A DNA stretch of 64,000 bases from Alteromonas macleodii ATCC 27126. Its GTDB lineage: Bacteria; Pseudomonadota; Gammaproteobacteria; Enterobacterales; Alteromonadaceae. Shown in pieces: positions 53,424 through 64,000 of the stretch. Positions within the stretch are counted from its first letter, which is position 1. The number at the start of each line of letters is the position of its first letter. A program made the position numbers and the translations under genes. The notes under the pieces were generated by a model. The model ran no database searches. It saw nothing but the letters and a program-made list of their open reading frames with translations, and was not told the origin of the DNA. The DNA lies in contig NC_018632.1 of assembly GCF_000172635.2 (NCBI RefSeq), forward strand, positions 186,001 to 250,000. The letters run 5' to 3'.

Positions 53424-56400
53424 GTGACAAATTTTTCGTCGGTAGCCGCTTATCTACTTAAGAAGTTTTGGCTGCTACTCGCCGTATTGCTTGTACTTTT
53501 CGCGCTTGTTTTAAGCGCTGCACGCTATGCTCTGCCGCATATTGAGCACAACAAACACCTGTTGGAAAATTATATTAATGAGCAGTATGGCGTAAATCTA
53601 TCCATCCAAAGTGTGCATGCTGTTTGGCAGCGCAATGGTCCAAGTATTGTGCTCAATTCGGTGTCGTTGGCTAAAAACGATGCTTCCCCTGTTGCATTGG
53701 ATATCAGGCAAATCTACGTCGAGCTAGATTTTTGGGAATCGCTACGCCACCAACTTATCTCATCTACCCGTTTCGAGCTGCGTGGTCTTAAGCTTGATAT
53801 TGACGCCGATCGCCTTTCTGGAGGCGATAAGAATAACTTCCCTGTAGTAAATGCACTAGAGCGTCTGTTTTTAGAGCAGCTTCAAAGCTTCTCGTTAGAA
53901 GACGGGGTGGTATCTGTCACTCACCTTAATGAAACCAATTCATTTGATATTGAAAGTTTATCGTGGAACAACCATGAAGAGCGACACCAAGGTTTAGGTC
54001 AGCTTAAGGTTGCAGATTTAGCGGCTAACTCGGCGTCGTTTATCATTGATATCACGGGCACGCGGGAAGACTTTGACGGCGTGTTTTACGCCAAAGCAGA
54101 AGAGCTCGATATTTCTCCGTGGGTAAGCGATCTCATCAAAACCAAGCGCCCACTAGCGCAAAGCCGCGCAAACTTTGAAGTATGGACTAACTTTTCTCAA
54201 AGTGAAGTCACTAGCGTACAAGCCGAGCTTAGTGAAAGCCTTTTAGAGTGGGGCAGTGGCCGCGCGAAAACGGTAACAGGTATCAGCGGAGGTAGTCTTC
54301 AGGCGTTGCCTAACGATGAGAACAGACAGGGAGGCTGGAATGTCCGAGTGGATCAATTGGTGCTTAATTCGAGCAACGAGACCCTTACAACAGACCTAAT
54401 TGGCAGTATAAGTGCAAATGGTGATGCGCTGATAAACACCGTAAAGCCAGTGCAAGTTAACCCCTTTCTGCTGCTGTTACCGCTTTTCATGGATGATACC
54501 AGTGAAGAGGAAATACGCGGGCTTAATCCAAAAGGCGAGTTGGCCACGTTGCAGGTTCAATGGCACAACGGCCAGCCTTCTTTAGCGGCTAAAGTGCTAG
54601 ATTTGCAGTGGGACAAAACAGATAAGGTACCAGGTCTTTCGTCGCTAGATGCAGACTTTTTCTGGTATAAAAATAATGGCGCTATCTACTTAGAGAGTGC
54701 GGATAGCTTACTAAGTGCCAACGGCGTAATTAAGAAAGACGTCAATATAAACCTGTTTAAATCTCAGTTTTATATTTACCCAGAGCAGATAGATAGCGAA
54801 GACAAGCAGTGGGTAGTAAAAGGCAGCGATATGCTGCTTGATAGTGATGCCGTTACTCTTCACCCGCAGTTTAAACTGAATACGTCGACAGGGTTTATGT
54901 CACTTTATGTGGATGTAAGCCCATTGGCGCTAAATGAGGTGAGCAGTTTATTTCCCCCTTCTTTAATGGGGGCTAATACCGATAAATACCTTACTCGTGC
55001 GTTTACAGGAGAAGGTGAGATCGCAAATGCGCGCGTGCTGTGGCACGGTCGCACGAGTGACTTCCCGTTTGACGACAACACGGGCATTTTTCAGGCGTAT
55101 GTCGATATTGAGCAGGGGGATTTTCTTTTTGCTCCAGACTGGCCGGCACTTAATAACTTAGACCTATCTTTGTATTTTGTGAATAATGCATTAGTGATGG
55201 AGAGCCCTAGTGCGACGCTTGCTGGTATGAAAATCAGTGATATGTCGGCTGCCATTCCAAGCTTTAGTCCAGATGCTCGCCTGATTATTTATGCCAATGG
55301 TACTGGCACTGGCGACGCGCTAACCGCGTTAATGATGGATTCGTCCCTCAAAAAATCTTTAGGCAAAGTACTTAACGAAGACGTGCAAATTGGCGGGCCT
55401 CTATCTGCCGATATAAAGCTTGATATCCCGTTTAAAGGCAAAGATGTGGTGGCATCGGGAACGGCGCACTTGTCGAATAACCCCGTTTTTGTTGCGACCA
55501 CAAATATGCTATTTGATAAGGCATCGGGAGAGGTGTCATTTGTTAATGGCGATATAGACGCAAGTGGGCTTCAGGCGCAGTTTCTTAAACAGCCGGTGAA
55601 CTTGTCGCTATCCGGTAGACAGGGCGACACATACGACCTAAATGTAGAGTTAGGTGGGCGATGGCATGTACACCCGCTGGCTAACTATGTGAATACAGAC
55701 CTCACCGAATATATCGACGGCGAAAGTGATTGGAACACTACAGTTCAACTGTCGCTTTCAAACAGTGGGTTTAACTATACTGCCAATTTAACTGCAGATT
55801 TAACGGCGACACAAAGTGTATTGCCTGCTCCCTTCGATACGCCAGCGGGCAGCAGTTTACCGCTGCTTATTACCAGTAAAGGCGATGGCAAAGCATCAAA
55901 TGTGGAGGCGTCACTTGGTGATAATATTCGTTTTGATGGCGTACTACCGCACAAAGAAATGCAGTTTTCACGTGCGCACTTGGCACTTGGCGAAAGCGAT
56001 ATAGCCAACATTGGTACAGGTTTTAGTATCAGTGCGAATCTAGCTCAAGCTGATGTGCAAGAATGGTTTACCACTATAAATATGTTACTTTCCGGTAAAG
56101 GGAAAGACACCAGCACCGCCGTTGCAAGAACAAATGCTCAATCGAGTATCCAATCAAACGAAAGCAAAAAAGCGAACTTGTTTGGTACTCCCTCGCGGAT
56201 ATTCGCCAAAGCCGACAAACTAAATTTTGCTGGCCACAGTATTAAAGATGCGCAGCTCAGTGCAACAGGACGCAATAAAGATTGGATCCTAGACTTAGCG
56301 TCGCCTCAGGCAAGAGCCACTATTCGTATTAATAGTGATTTAGACGAGCAGGGCATTGAGATAAATGCCGACTATTTATCACTAGAGAAGCCTGCTCAAG

Positions 56401-57419
56401 CCGGGGGGGCGACAAAAACCGGTTCAGAGAGCGGCGTTGAGTTAGCTACGAATAGTGCTATGCCAAGTGAGGAAGGCGAGTCGCCCTACAATATTGACCC
56501 AAATACGCTACCGCCCATTTATTTTTATTGTCAGTCCTGTGGCGTGCACGGCATCGATTTAGGTGAAATTACCTTAGACATCGCGAAGGAAGAGAATGGT
56601 TTAGCCATTCGCCAGCTTCTAGTGAAATCTGATGAAACTAACGTTACCGCAACGGGTTATTGGAAGCACATGGGAGGCGAGATTCAAAGCGCGTTAAACG
56701 GAACATTAACGTCTCCCGACGTTGGGCAGATGCTAAAAGAGTACGGTGTTGAATCAGGTATAAAAGATTCTAGCGCAAATGTGGCGTTTGATATCAACTG
56801 GCCAAATGCGCCGATGGATTTCGGGTTTGAACAGCTAAACGGTAATGTTGAGTGGTCGCTCTCAGATGGGTATCTAACTGAGTTGAGTGATAAGGGGTCA
56901 CGTATCTTTACCCTGTTTAGCTTGAACTCGTTAGTGCGGAAGCTCAGCCTCGATTTTCGAGACGTTTTTGCTAAGGGGTTTTTCTACGACGATATGGGCG
57001 GCACGTTAAGTATTGTTGATGGCAAAGCGTATACCGACGATACTGAAATTGACGGCGGCGCTGGTGAAATAGAGATCACGGGCTTCACCGATCTCAATAC
57101 CGGTGGATTAAATTACAACGTATCGTTCGCACCGAACGTAACTGGGAACTTACCGTTTTTAGTGTATTTCTTGGCTACGCCGCCTACTGCACTCGCTGCT
57201 CTTGCCATAGATCAGGTGCTAACCTCTGCGAAAGTCATTTCAAATGTGAACTATCGCGTTACAGGTACCATAAAAGATCCTAAGTTCGACGAAGTTGAGC
57301 GCAACAGCAAAGACATCAGCTTACCTGCGCAAAATGCGCCTGTACCGGCCAACCCGCAAGACAGGCCATTAACGGAAGATGACGTACGCAGGCTTAAAAT
57401 GGAGGTGATCGATGGTTAA
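53424..57419 (+). CDS. yhdP: YhdP-type AsmA-like envelope protein
   Basis: A 1331-aa protein with one N-terminal membrane helix (FWLLLAVLLVLFALVLSAARYAL) and a very long beta-rich periplasmic region ending in the conserved AsmA-like/DUF3971 C-terminal module (..RIFTLFSLNSLVRKLSLDFRDVFAKGFFYDDMGGTLSIVDGKAYTDDTEIDGGAGEIEITGFTDL..). In E. coli YhdP is one of the bridge-like AsmA proteins thought to carry phospholipid to the outer membrane together with TamB and YdbH. The start is GTG at 53424. It overlaps nit by 8 bases. The length is close to the E. coli protein (1266). Confidence 0.95.
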   Translation: MTNFSSVAAYLLKKFWLLLAVLLVLFALVLSAARYALPHIEHNKHLLENYINEQYGVNLSIQSVHAVWQRNGPSIVLNSVSLAKNDASPVALDIRQIYVELDFWESLRHQLISSTRFELRGLKLDIDADRLSGGDKNNFPVVNALERLFLEQLQSFSLEDGVVSVTHLNETNSFDIESLSWNNHEERHQGLGQLKVADLAANSASFIIDITGTREDFDGVFYAKAEELDISPWVSDLIKTKRPLAQSRANFEVWTNFSQSEVTSVQAELSESLLEWGSGRAKTVTGISGGSLQALPNDENRQGGWNVRVDQLVLNSSNETLTTDLIGSISANGDALINTVKPVQVNPFLLLLPLFMDDTSEEEIRGLNPKGELATLQVQWHNGQPSLAAKVLDLQWDKTDKVPGLSSLDADFFWYKNNGAIYLESADSLLSANGVIKKDVNINLFKSQFYIYPEQIDSEDKQWVVKGSDMLLDSDAVTLHPQFKLNTSTGFMSLYVDVSPLALNEVSSLFPPSLMGANTDKYLTRAFTGEGEIANARVLWHGRTSDFPFDDNTGIFQAYVDIEQGDFLFAPDWPALNNLDLSLYFVNNALVMESPSATLAGMKISDMSAAIPSFSPDARLIIYANGTGTGDALTALMMDSSLKKSLGKVLNEDVQIGGPLSADIKLDIPFKGKDVVASGTAHLSNNPVFVATTNMLFDKASGEVSFVNGDIDASGLQAQFLKQPVNLSLSGRQGDTYDLNVELGGRWHVHPLANYVNTDLTEYIDGESDWNTTVQLSLSNSGFNYTANLTADLTATQSVLPAPFDTPAGSSLPLLITSKGDGKASNVEASLGDNIRFDGVLPHKEMQFSRAHLALGESDIANIGTGFSISANLAQADVQEWFTTINMLLSGKGKDTSTAVARTNAQSSIQSNESKKANLFGTPSRIFAKADKLNFAGHSIKDAQLSATGRNKDWILDLASPQARATIRINSDLDEQGIEINADYLSLEKPAQAGGATKTGSESGVELATNSAMPSEEGESPYNIDPNTLPPIYFYCQSCGVHGIDLGEITLDIAKEENGLAIRQLLVKSDETNVTATGYWKHMGGEIQSALNGTLTSPDVGQMLKEYGVESGIKDSSANVAFDINWPNAPMDFGFEQLNGNVEWSLSDGYLTELSDKGSRIFTLFSLNSLVRKLSLDFRDVFAKGFFYDDMGGTLSIVDGKAYTDDTEIDGGAGEIEITGFTDLNTGGLNYNVSFAPNVTGNLPFLVYFLATPPTALAALAIDQVLTSAKVISNVNYRVTGTIKDPKFDEVERNSKDISLPAQNAPVPANPQDRPLTEDDVRRLKMEVIDG

Positions 57420-58230
57420 TTTAGTTGCATTACAAATGACATCTGCGCCAAGCGTGGAAGAAAATCTCGACACCGTTGCAAACGAAATGGCATCGGCAAA
57501 GATTGAGAAAGACAGTTTAGTTGTGCTTCCAGAGTGTTTTGCTTATTTCGGCGGTAAAGACAAAGGCCAACTTGCTGTGGCAGAAACAAAGGGCGAAGGT
57601 GAGATTCAGCGACGTTTGTCAGCGCTTGCTGCACAATACCAGTGCTATCTGGTTTCGGGTACGTTTCCAGTGAAAACCAATAGCCCAGAGAAGTTTTCCG
57701 CAGCCTGCATGCTGTTTGGCCCCAATGGCGATGTGTTAGCAGACTACCGCAAAATTCACATGTTCGATGTATCAGTTAACGACAACACGGGCAGTTATCG
57801 TGAATCGGCGACAACCGAAGCGGGCAGCAAGGTGGTTACTGTTGAAACGCCAATAGGCAACATTGGTCTTGCGGTGTGCTATGATGTACGCTTTCCAGGG
57901 TTATTTACTGCAATGGGCGATATCGATATTTTGGTGTTGCCAGCGGCCTTTACCCAGCGCACCGGAGAAGCGCATTGGCATGCGTTGTTGCAAGCCAGAG
58001 CCATTGAAAAGCAGTGCTTTGTGGTAGCTGCAAATCAAAGTGGCGTGCATGCAAATGGTCGTGAAACATACGGTCACAGTCTTGTACTGTCGCCTTGGGG
58101 GGAGACCCTTGCCGAACGCAAAACCGACGTAGGGTTAGTTTCGGCAAAAGTAGATATTGCAGAAAGAGAAACCATTAAACAGAATATGCCGGTTGCCGAA
58201 CATAACCGATTCAGGAGTCACTTTGTCTAA
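57412..58230 (+). CDS. nit: Carbon-nitrogen hydrolase, Nit-type deaminated glutathione amidase
   Basis: A 272-aa nitrilase-superfamily amidase with the full triad: Glu41 in VVLPECF, Lys114 in YRKIHMFD, and Cys156 in VCYDVRFP. The motif RKIHMFD and the downstream [24 protein letters not shown] match the Nit1 branch, which hydrolyses deaminated glutathione, a side product of transamination. It is cytoplasmic. It starts within the last codons of yhdP and ends 8 bases past the tldD start, so it is in the same operon. Exact substrate specificity is inferred from family signature. Confidence 0.88.
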   Translation: MVNLVALQMTSAPSVEENLDTVANEMASAKIEKDSLVVLPECFAYFGGKDKGQLAVAETKGEGEIQRRLSALAAQYQCYLVSGTFPVKTNSPEKFSAACMLFGPNGDVLADYRKIHMFDVSVNDNTGSYRESATTEAGSKVVTVETPIGNIGLAVCYDVRFPGLFTAMGDIDILVLPAAFTQRTGEAHWHALLQARAIEKQCFVVAANQSGVHANGRETYGHSLVLSPWGETLAERKTDVGLVSAKVDIAERETIKQNMPVAEHNRFRSHFV

Positions 58231-59665
58231 ATCTGTTGAGCGTCATTTATTATCTGACTCAGGGCTAGATATCTCTAAGCTAGAGCGTGCTTTAGCGACT
58301 ATTCATCGTCACGATACCGACTATGCCGATTTATATTTTCAGTCAAGCCAGCACGAAAGCTGGGTGTTGGAAGACGGCATTATTAAAGAAGGCAGCTATA
58401 ACATAGAGCGCGGCGTAGGCGTGCGTGCAATTAGCGGTGAGAAAACAGGGTTCGCTTATTCAGATGAAATAAGCGAAGAAGCGTTGACCAAAGCGTGTAA
58501 AGCGGCTCGCGGCATTGCGCCAAGCGGCGGTTCACAACAAGTTGCTTCGCTTGGACAAAAACCAGTGCAAGCGCGATACAGCGAAAATAACCCTATTCTT
58601 GCGATGCAAGACGCTGAAAAAATTTCGCTTTTAAAAGCAGTAGATGCCTATATCCGCAAACAAGAGCCGTCTGCCAATCAGGTAGTGGTGAGCTTAAGCG
58701 GTGTGTATGAAGAAATTTTAGTTGCTGGCAGTGACGGTACTTTAGCCACTGATATTCGTCCGCTGGTGCGCTTGAACTGCTCGGTATTGCTAGAACAAGG
58801 CGATAGACGTGAACGTGGTTCAGCTGGAGCTGGTGGTCGTTATGCCTACTCGTTCTTTAAACAAGACGAAAACGGCAAACCGTATTACGAGACGTTGGCA
58901 GAAGATGCCCTTCACATGGCGCGGGTTAACATGCAGGCTGTGGCATCGCCGGCAGGCGCTATGCCTGTAGTATTAGGTAACGGTTGGCCCGGTGTATTAC
59001 TTCACGAAGCGGTAGGGCACGGTCTTGAAGGCGACTTTAACCGTAAGGGTGCATCAACATTTAGTGGCCGTATTGGTCAGCGCGTTGCAGCAAAAGGCGT
59101 GACGGTTGTTGACGATGGCACATTAAACGACCGTCGTGGCTCATTGTCGGTAGACGATGAAGGCACACCAACAGCGCACAACGTGCTTATTGAAGATGGT
59201 ATCTTGAAAGGTTATATGCAGGATAAACACAACGCCAAGCTTATGGGCGTTACGCCTACCGGTAACGGTCGTCGTGAATCCTATGCGCACTTGCCTATGC
59301 CCCGCATGACGAATACTTATATGTTGGAAGGCCAACACGATCCGCAGGAAATTATCGCGTCTATCGACAAAGGTATTTACGCGCCGAACTTTGCTGGCGG
59401 ACAGGTAGACATTACGTCTGGCAAATTTGTATTTTCTAGCGCGGAAGCCTACTTAATTGAAAACGGTAAAATTACCGCACCGGTGAAAGGGGCTACCTTA
59501 ATTGGTAACGGTCCAGAGGTTATGCAAAAAATCTCAATGATTGGCAACGACACTGCCCTAGATAAAGGCGTGGGTGTATGTGGTAAAGACGGTCAAAGCG
59601 TGCCGGTGGGTGTAGGTCAGCCTACGCTTAAAATTGATGAGTTGACGGTGGGTGGTACGGCTTAA
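58223..59665 (+). CDS. tldD: TldD subunit of the TldD/TldE metalloprotease
   Basis: TldD provides the active site of the TldD/E protease, which in E. coli matures microcin B17 and degrades the CcdA antitoxin. The zinc motif is H-E-A-V-G-H (His261, Glu262, His266), the HExxxH form peculiar to this family, within [26 protein letters not shown] at 58223 is chosen: AGGAG lies 5 bases upstream, and it gives 480 aa, against 481 in E. coli. The longer frame starting at 58157 lies in nit. It overlaps nit by 8 bases. Its partner pmbA is at 60873, separated here by two minus-strand genes. Confidence 0.97.
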   Translation: MSKSVERHLLSDSGLDISKLERALATIHRHDTDYADLYFQSSQHESWVLEDGIIKEGSYNIERGVGVRAISGEKTGFAYSDEISEEALTKACKAARGIAPSGGSQQVASLGQKPVQARYSENNPILAMQDAEKISLLKAVDAYIRKQEPSANQVVVSLSGVYEEILVAGSDGTLATDIRPLVRLNCSVLLEQGDRRERGSAGAGGRYAYSFFKQDENGKPYYETLAEDALHMARVNMQAVASPAGAMPVVLGNGWPGVLLHEAVGHGLEGDFNRKGASTFSGRIGQRVAAKGVTVVDDGTLNDRRGSLSVDDEGTPTAHNVLIEDGILKGYMQDKHNAKLMGVTPTGNGRRESYAHLPMPRMTNTYMLEGQHDPQEIIASIDKGIYAPNFAGGQVDITSGKFVFSSAEAYLIENGKITAPVKGATLIGNGPEVMQKISMIGNDTALDKGVGVCGKDGQSVPVGVGQPTLKIDELTVGGTA

Positions 59666-59698
59666 TTCAGCTCAAACCCGTAAACTGGAAAATTAAAG

Positions 59699-59727
59699 AA
59701 GGTTGGGCCTAGGCACCAACCTTTTTT
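59699..59727 (+). terminator. Terminator after tldD
   Basis: AAGGTTGG (59699-59706) pairs with CCAACCTT (59716-59723), with palindromic GCCTAGGC in the loop, followed by Ts. It closes the long mreB-to-tldD run. Confidence 0.9.
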
Positions 59728-59752
59728 GTATGCAAACTGGTATAGGTCGTGG

Positions 59753-60181
59753 CTAACTTTCAAATCCTTTTCCATTCAACCACTCAATAGCATCTTCTTC
59801 GTTGGTAAAAATACCTAGCTCAAGGCCTGCATTGTCGTAAATTCTCTGAAATTGCGCTCTTACAATGGGCTGCACCGTGGTATCGCCGATAACTAGCGCG
59901 CCAAGCGCCATTCCGTGCTTCGCACGCCACTCTATTGAACGCTGCAGTTCTGTCTCACCTGCTTTAGTGAGAAGGGCAGAACCATGCAAAAAACCTAAAA
60001 ATGCCCAGTGATTCCCACCAAAACTGTTAATCACATCCATCATATCCCGCGCATAGCGTTCAATGGCTGAACCATCGGCAATACCTTCAGCTGACACGCC
60101 AACAATGCTACCAAGCACAGCAATTTGGTACTGGCCGTACTTGCTTTTCAGTGTTGCGTTAGGGTTGGAAAATATTTTCAC
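59753..60181 (-). CDS. Hypothetical protein, possibly STAS/SpoIIAA-like fold
   Basis: A 142-aa soluble protein I cannot name. The pattern of alternating strands and helices and the C-terminal segment LELGIFTNEEDAIEWLNGKGF resembles the last strand and helix of SpoIIAA-like (STAS-like) proteins, in which a DEEEAxxWL motif is common; this is a weak inference. There is no signal peptide and no catalytic motif. ATG at 60181 is used. It lies between tldD and yjgA, reading against tldD, with the tldD terminator separating the two ends. Confidence 0.6.
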   Translation of the reverse strand: MKIFSNPNATLKSKYGQYQIAVLGSIVGVSAEGIADGSAIERYARDMMDVINSFGGNHWAFLGFLHGSALLTKAGETELQRSIEWRAKHGMALGALVIGDTTVQPIVRAQFQRIYDNAGLELGIFTNEEDAIEWLNGKGFES

Positions 60182-60242
60182 ACTATCCCCCTTTGGCTGG
60201 TGACCGAAACTGTGATGTTGAGATTACTTTAATTGCAGACCG

Positions 60243-60800
60243 TTAATCCTCATGAATAACGTCTTTCAAATACTGAAACAGCTCTCTGAATGCTTTAGGC
60301 GGCGCATTTTTTTCACGCTCTTTTTTAACTTGGCGATGAAATTGGCGCAGCTTTTGGCGGTCCAGTTCAGGATGCGCTTCAATCAGCTTTTGAATAGCGG
60401 GGTCGCCCTGTTCAATCACGGCTTCACGGGCTTTTTCTAGTGCATGAAAGGCCGCATTGCTCGCCTGATGCTGATGTGTAATTTTAGCCAACGCCTCTTC
60501 AATAGGGGCGGTATCTCTTTGACGTAAAGCTTTGCCGATAAACTGAAGCTGACGGCGGTAACCGTCTTTTTTCTTATTCACTTTGCGGGCAATAGCTACG
60601 GCGTCAGCAAGCTCTTCATCCATAGGGATCGTCGCTATGTGAGCATCGGTCAGGTTAACCAAGGTTTCACCTAGCTTGTGAAGTTCTTTAGCTTGACGCT
60701 TCAGCTCAGTTTTACTGATTAATTCTTCCTCTTCGAACTCATCTGCTTGCGCATCTTCGAAGTAAGGATCTTCAGGAGAATTGTATTTCTGATCACTCAT
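60243..60800 (-). CDS. yjgA: Ribosome-associated protein YjgA (DarP)
   Basis: A 185-aa highly charged, helical protein of the DarP/YjgA family (E. coli 183 aa), associated with late 50S ribosome assembly. It has the family start SDQKYNSPEDPYFEDAQ and the conserved EEELISKTELKRQAKELHKLGETLVNL, plus a C-terminal HPELDRQKLRQFHRQVKKEREKN. It is divergent from pmbA, the same neighbour pairing as yjgA-pmbA in E. coli. The 72 bases between them must contain both promoters. Confidence 0.95.
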   Translation of the reverse strand: MSDQKYNSPEDPYFEDAQADEFEEEELISKTELKRQAKELHKLGETLVNLTDAHIATIPMDEELADAVAIARKVNKKKDGYRRQLQFIGKALRQRDTAPIEEALAKITHQHQASNAAFHALEKAREAVIEQGDPAIQKLIEAHPELDRQKLRQFHRQVKKEREKNAPPKAFRELFQYLKDVIHED

Positions 60801-60872
60801 TTCAAACTCATTAGTGTTACACTTTAGCTAAATTGTAACTATCACAGTCGAATTAAGACAGCGAAACTTACT

Positions 60873-62204
60873 ATGCAAATTGAGCAGCAGTTAGCCGACA
60901 TTCAAAATGTCGTAGATGATGTACTGAAATTAGCCCTTTCTAAAGGCGCAACACAAGCCGAAGCCAGCATGTCTAAAGTGCAGGGCATCGCCGTTTCTTC
61001 ACGTATGCAAGAAGTTGAAAACGTTGAATTTACCAATGACGGCGGCTTAGGTATAAGCGTATACGTAGGCAAGCGAAAGGGGAGTGCGTCTACCGCTGAT
61101 CTGAGCATAGCGGCGCTAACACTCGCGGTAGAAAAAGCCGTCGATATTGCTCGCTATACCAGTGAAGATCCTTGTACAGGTTTGGCCGATGCCGACCTTA
61201 TTGCTACCGAGTTCCCTGATTTAGACCTGTATCACCCTGAAGAATTAGATACTGAAAAGGCCATTAAAACTGCTATTGAAGCCGAAACGGCGGCAATGAA
61301 TTACGACTCGCGCATTACAAATTCAGATGGCGCGTCGTATAACGCAAATCTAGGTATGCGCGTTTACGGCAACACGCACGGTATCAATGCAGGTTATCCT
61401 AGCAGCCGTTATTCACTAAGCTGTATGGTTATTGGCGCACAAGATAACGATATGCAGCGCGATTACGCTTACACAGTAAGTCGTAAAGCGTCTTTGCTGC
61501 AATCAGCAAGTGCAGTGGGTATTGATGCCGCTAAAGCTACTGTAGACCGTTTGGGGGCTCGTAAGATCAACACCGCAAACGTGCCTGTGCTTTTACACCG
61601 TGACATCGCATCTAGCTTGTTTGGTCATTATGTCGGAGCTATTAGCGGTGGTAGCCTTTACCGTCGTTCTAGTTTCTTGTTAGATAGCTTGGGTAAACAA
61701 GTTTTCCCAGAGTGGCTTAATATTGAAGAGCGTCCGTTTATTAAAGGCGGTCTGGCAAGCTCAAGCTTCGATAACGAAGGTGTGGCATGTTCAGACATGA
61801 CCATTGTCGATGCGGGTAAATTGGCTACATATCTTTATACCACTTACTCGTCGCGTAAGCTAAACACCCGCTCGAATGGCCACGCCGGTGGTATTCATAA
61901 CTGGCTAGTAGGTGATACGGGTCACAGCGACGCCGACCTGCTTAAAGAAATGGGCACAGGTTTGTTCGTAACCGAACTGATGGGGCAGGGCGTTAACGGT
62001 GTGACGGGCGATTACTCGCGCGGCGCAGCGGGATACTGGGTTGAAAATGGCATCATCCAATACCCAGTTCACGAGGTAACTATTGCTGGCAATCTGAAAG
62101 ATATGTTTAAAGGCATTGTGGCAATTGGCGCTGAAAAAGATGTACGCGGCAGTGTACAGACCGGTTCGGTGCTTATTGACCAAATGAAGATAGCAGGCAG
62201 CTAG
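60873..62204 (+). CDS. pmbA: TldE/PmbA subunit of the TldD/TldE protease
   Basis: A 443-aa partner of TldD that lacks the zinc motif and shapes the proteolytic chamber. The N-terminal domain has ALSKGATQAEASMSKVQGIAVSSRMQEVENVEFTNDGGLGISVYVGKRKGSASTADLS and the C-terminal domain GVNGVTGDYSRGAAGYWVENGIIQYPVHEVTIAGNLKDMFKGIVAIG, both diagnostic of PmbA. The size is as in E. coli (450 aa). Its TAG overlaps the stop of the convergent AraC-family gene within a CTAG tetranucleotide. Confidence 0.96.
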   Translation: MQIEQQLADIQNVVDDVLKLALSKGATQAEASMSKVQGIAVSSRMQEVENVEFTNDGGLGISVYVGKRKGSASTADLSIAALTLAVEKAVDIARYTSEDPCTGLADADLIATEFPDLDLYHPEELDTEKAIKTAIEAETAAMNYDSRITNSDGASYNANLGMRVYGNTHGINAGYPSSRYSLSCMVIGAQDNDMQRDYAYTVSRKASLLQSASAVGIDAAKATVDRLGARKINTANVPVLLHRDIASSLFGHYVGAISGGSLYRRSSFLLDSLGKQVFPEWLNIEERPFIKGGLASSSFDNEGVACSDMTIVDAGKLATYLYTTYSSRKLNTRSNGHAGGIHNWLVGDTGHSDADLLKEMGTGLFVTELMGQGVNGVTGDYSRGAAGYWVENGIIQYPVHEVTIAGNLKDMFKGIVAIGAEKDVRGSVQTGSVLIDQMKIAGS

Positions 62205-63055
62205 TTTACGCGTTCTCGAAACGCTGAAGGAGACAGCCCGGTGGACTTCTTAAAGCGTTTCGAGAACGTAAATACATTTGCGTAGCCTACATAACTGGCG
62301 ATATAAGATACGGGCCACTGCGTGCTTAGTAATAAGCTTTTGGCTCGTGTCATACGCAAATGGATAACGTGCTGTTTGGGGCTGCGCCCAAACACTTGTA
62401 AGCACAGCCTATGAAGGTGAGGGGCAGAATAATGCGCTTTCTCACTTAAGCTCTCCATATCCCAATCAAACTGAAGCTGTTTTTCAACCGCTGAAAAGAG
62501 GCTGTGTAGTCTGCTTACCTGGCGTCGTTCTTTCTCATCGTGAGTATGTACGTCACTCAAAGGCGCATCAATAATACGATACAGGTATCTAGACACGAGC
62601 TGCATTGCCGCCCCTCGACTGTCCACATCGCGCTCTAAGTAAAGCAGCTCCATAGCGTGATGTAGACCCTCTAGCTTGGCATTATCTAACACCACAGCCT
62701 CACTTTTACTGAATGATTTCCAGCGTTCGGAGTCTGCCAAGTTTACCCAAATTATATCCCATTGCTCACTGACTATTGTGACTTCAAAACTTTGCCCAGC
62801 GGGTAAAATAATTAGCTGTCCTTCATCCAATTGCATCTCGCCTGACGGGACACGAAATTTTCCTTGTCCATGAATGCTGTAAAACAAGGTGTGGTTAGGA
62901 GGCGAAACGCGACCTACCGTATAGTCACCTGATAAGTTAGAGCATCCTGCTAGTTCAATCTCCAGGTCGCTGATTTCAGGCGCGTTACTACTATCAATAA
63001 AGCGTTCAAAGCACTTAGGGCCTATGTCTACAATATCTCTAAAGCTAAGTTGCAT
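62201..63055 (-). CDS. AraC-family transcriptional regulator
   Basis: A 284-aa regulator. The N-terminal cupin-like effector domain (..NHTLFYSIHGQGKFRVPSGEMQLDEGQLIILPAGQSFEVT..) is typical of the AraC/MelR sugar-binding pocket, followed by a two-helix-turn-helix DNA-binding domain: WDMESLSEKAHYSAPHLHRLCLQVFGRSPKQHVIHLRMTRAKSLLLSTQWPVSYIASYVGYANVFTFSKRFKKSTGLSPSAFR. It is divergent from the GH2 gene 105 bases away, so it most likely activates the beta-galactosidase in response to a galactoside. The effector is inferred from context only. Confidence 0.86.
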   Translation of the reverse strand: MQLSFRDIVDIGPKCFERFIDSSNAPEISDLEIELAGCSNLSGDYTVGRVSPPNHTLFYSIHGQGKFRVPSGEMQLDEGQLIILPAGQSFEVTIVSEQWDIIWVNLADSERWKSFSKSEAVVLDNAKLEGLHHAMELLYLERDVDSRGAAMQLVSRYLYRIIDAPLSDVHTHDEKERRQVSRLHSLFSAVEKQLQFDWDMESLSEKAHYSAPHLHRLCLQVFGRSPKQHVIHLRMTRAKSLLLSTQWPVSYIASYVGYANVFTFSKRFKKSTGLSPSAFRERVN

Positions 63056-63138
63056 AAATGTGGAATGATAGTTTTGGATAAATATATGAAAGATTAGAGC
63101 ATAAAGGATTTAATGAAAGTTAGCTATATTGCGCTTAA

Positions 63139-64000
<862 letters not shown>

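Overview
The window looks like chromosomal DNA of a marine gammaproteobacterium, most likely Alteromonas or a close relative. This is inferred from moderate GC content, a full MSHA pilus operon of the Vibrio/Shewanella/Alteromonas type, the order mreBCD-maf-rng-yhdP-nit-tldD, and a Na+-coupled Leloir galactose locus beside a TonB-dependent receptor. No insertion sequences, phage genes, CRISPR arrays, rRNAs or tRNAs were seen; nearly all the DNA is tightly packed core-type genes.

Layout. 1-6.5 kb: the 3' part of a YegD-like Hsp70 gene, a 55-aa unknown, uvrA (-), a YajR-type transporter and a YqaB-type HAD phosphatase. 6.5-8.3 kb: two lipoproteins, one an alpha/beta-hydrolase fold that has lost its nucleophile. 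8.26-8.48 kb: a non-coding stretch with a perfect DnaA box and seven GATC sites, which resembles an origin. 8.6-15.3 kb: galactose locus, with a LacI-family regulator (-) divergent from galM, galT, galK and an SGLT-type symporter; galE is not in the window. 15.5-18.8 kb: ssb, a periplasmic binding-like protein and an exported hydrolase. 18.8-25.5 kb (-): TonB-dependent receptor, second SSS symporter and GH36 alpha-galactosidase, a plausible alpha-galactoside uptake operon. 25.8-30.8 kb: glpK (-), glpR and glpD (+), and a histidine phosphatase. 30.9-48.5 kb: MSHA pilus operon mshI-I2-J-K-L-M-N-E-G-F-B-A-C-D-O-P-Q, preceded by an extra mshF-like gene. 48.8-59.7 kb: mreBCD, maf, rng, yhdP, nit, tldD. 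59.7-62.2 kb: a small unknown, yjgA (darP) and pmbA. 62.2-64 kb: an AraC-family regulator (-) and the 5' part of a GH2 beta-galactosidase (+) that runs off the end.

How the parts connect. A 15-bp operator-like motif (core AAACGTTT) lies before galM, galT and the TonB receptor, so the LacI-family regulator probably coordinates galactoside import across the outer membrane, hydrolysis by alpha-galactosidase, and the Leloir pathway. The beta-galactosidase at the right edge would feed the same pathway, but it has its own AraC-type regulator and no copy of the motif was seen. TGTTCG half-sites before glpK/glpR and glpD indicate classical GlpR control. MshE carries two MshEN-type c-di-GMP-binding repeats, linking pilus extension to surface-attachment signalling. 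No wholly new multi-gene system was recognised. The most unusual items are the origin-like GATC/DnaA-box cluster, the nucleophile-less hydrolase lipoprotein, the mshF-like gene in the slot where Vibrio has mshH, and long inverted repeats in intergenic DNA.
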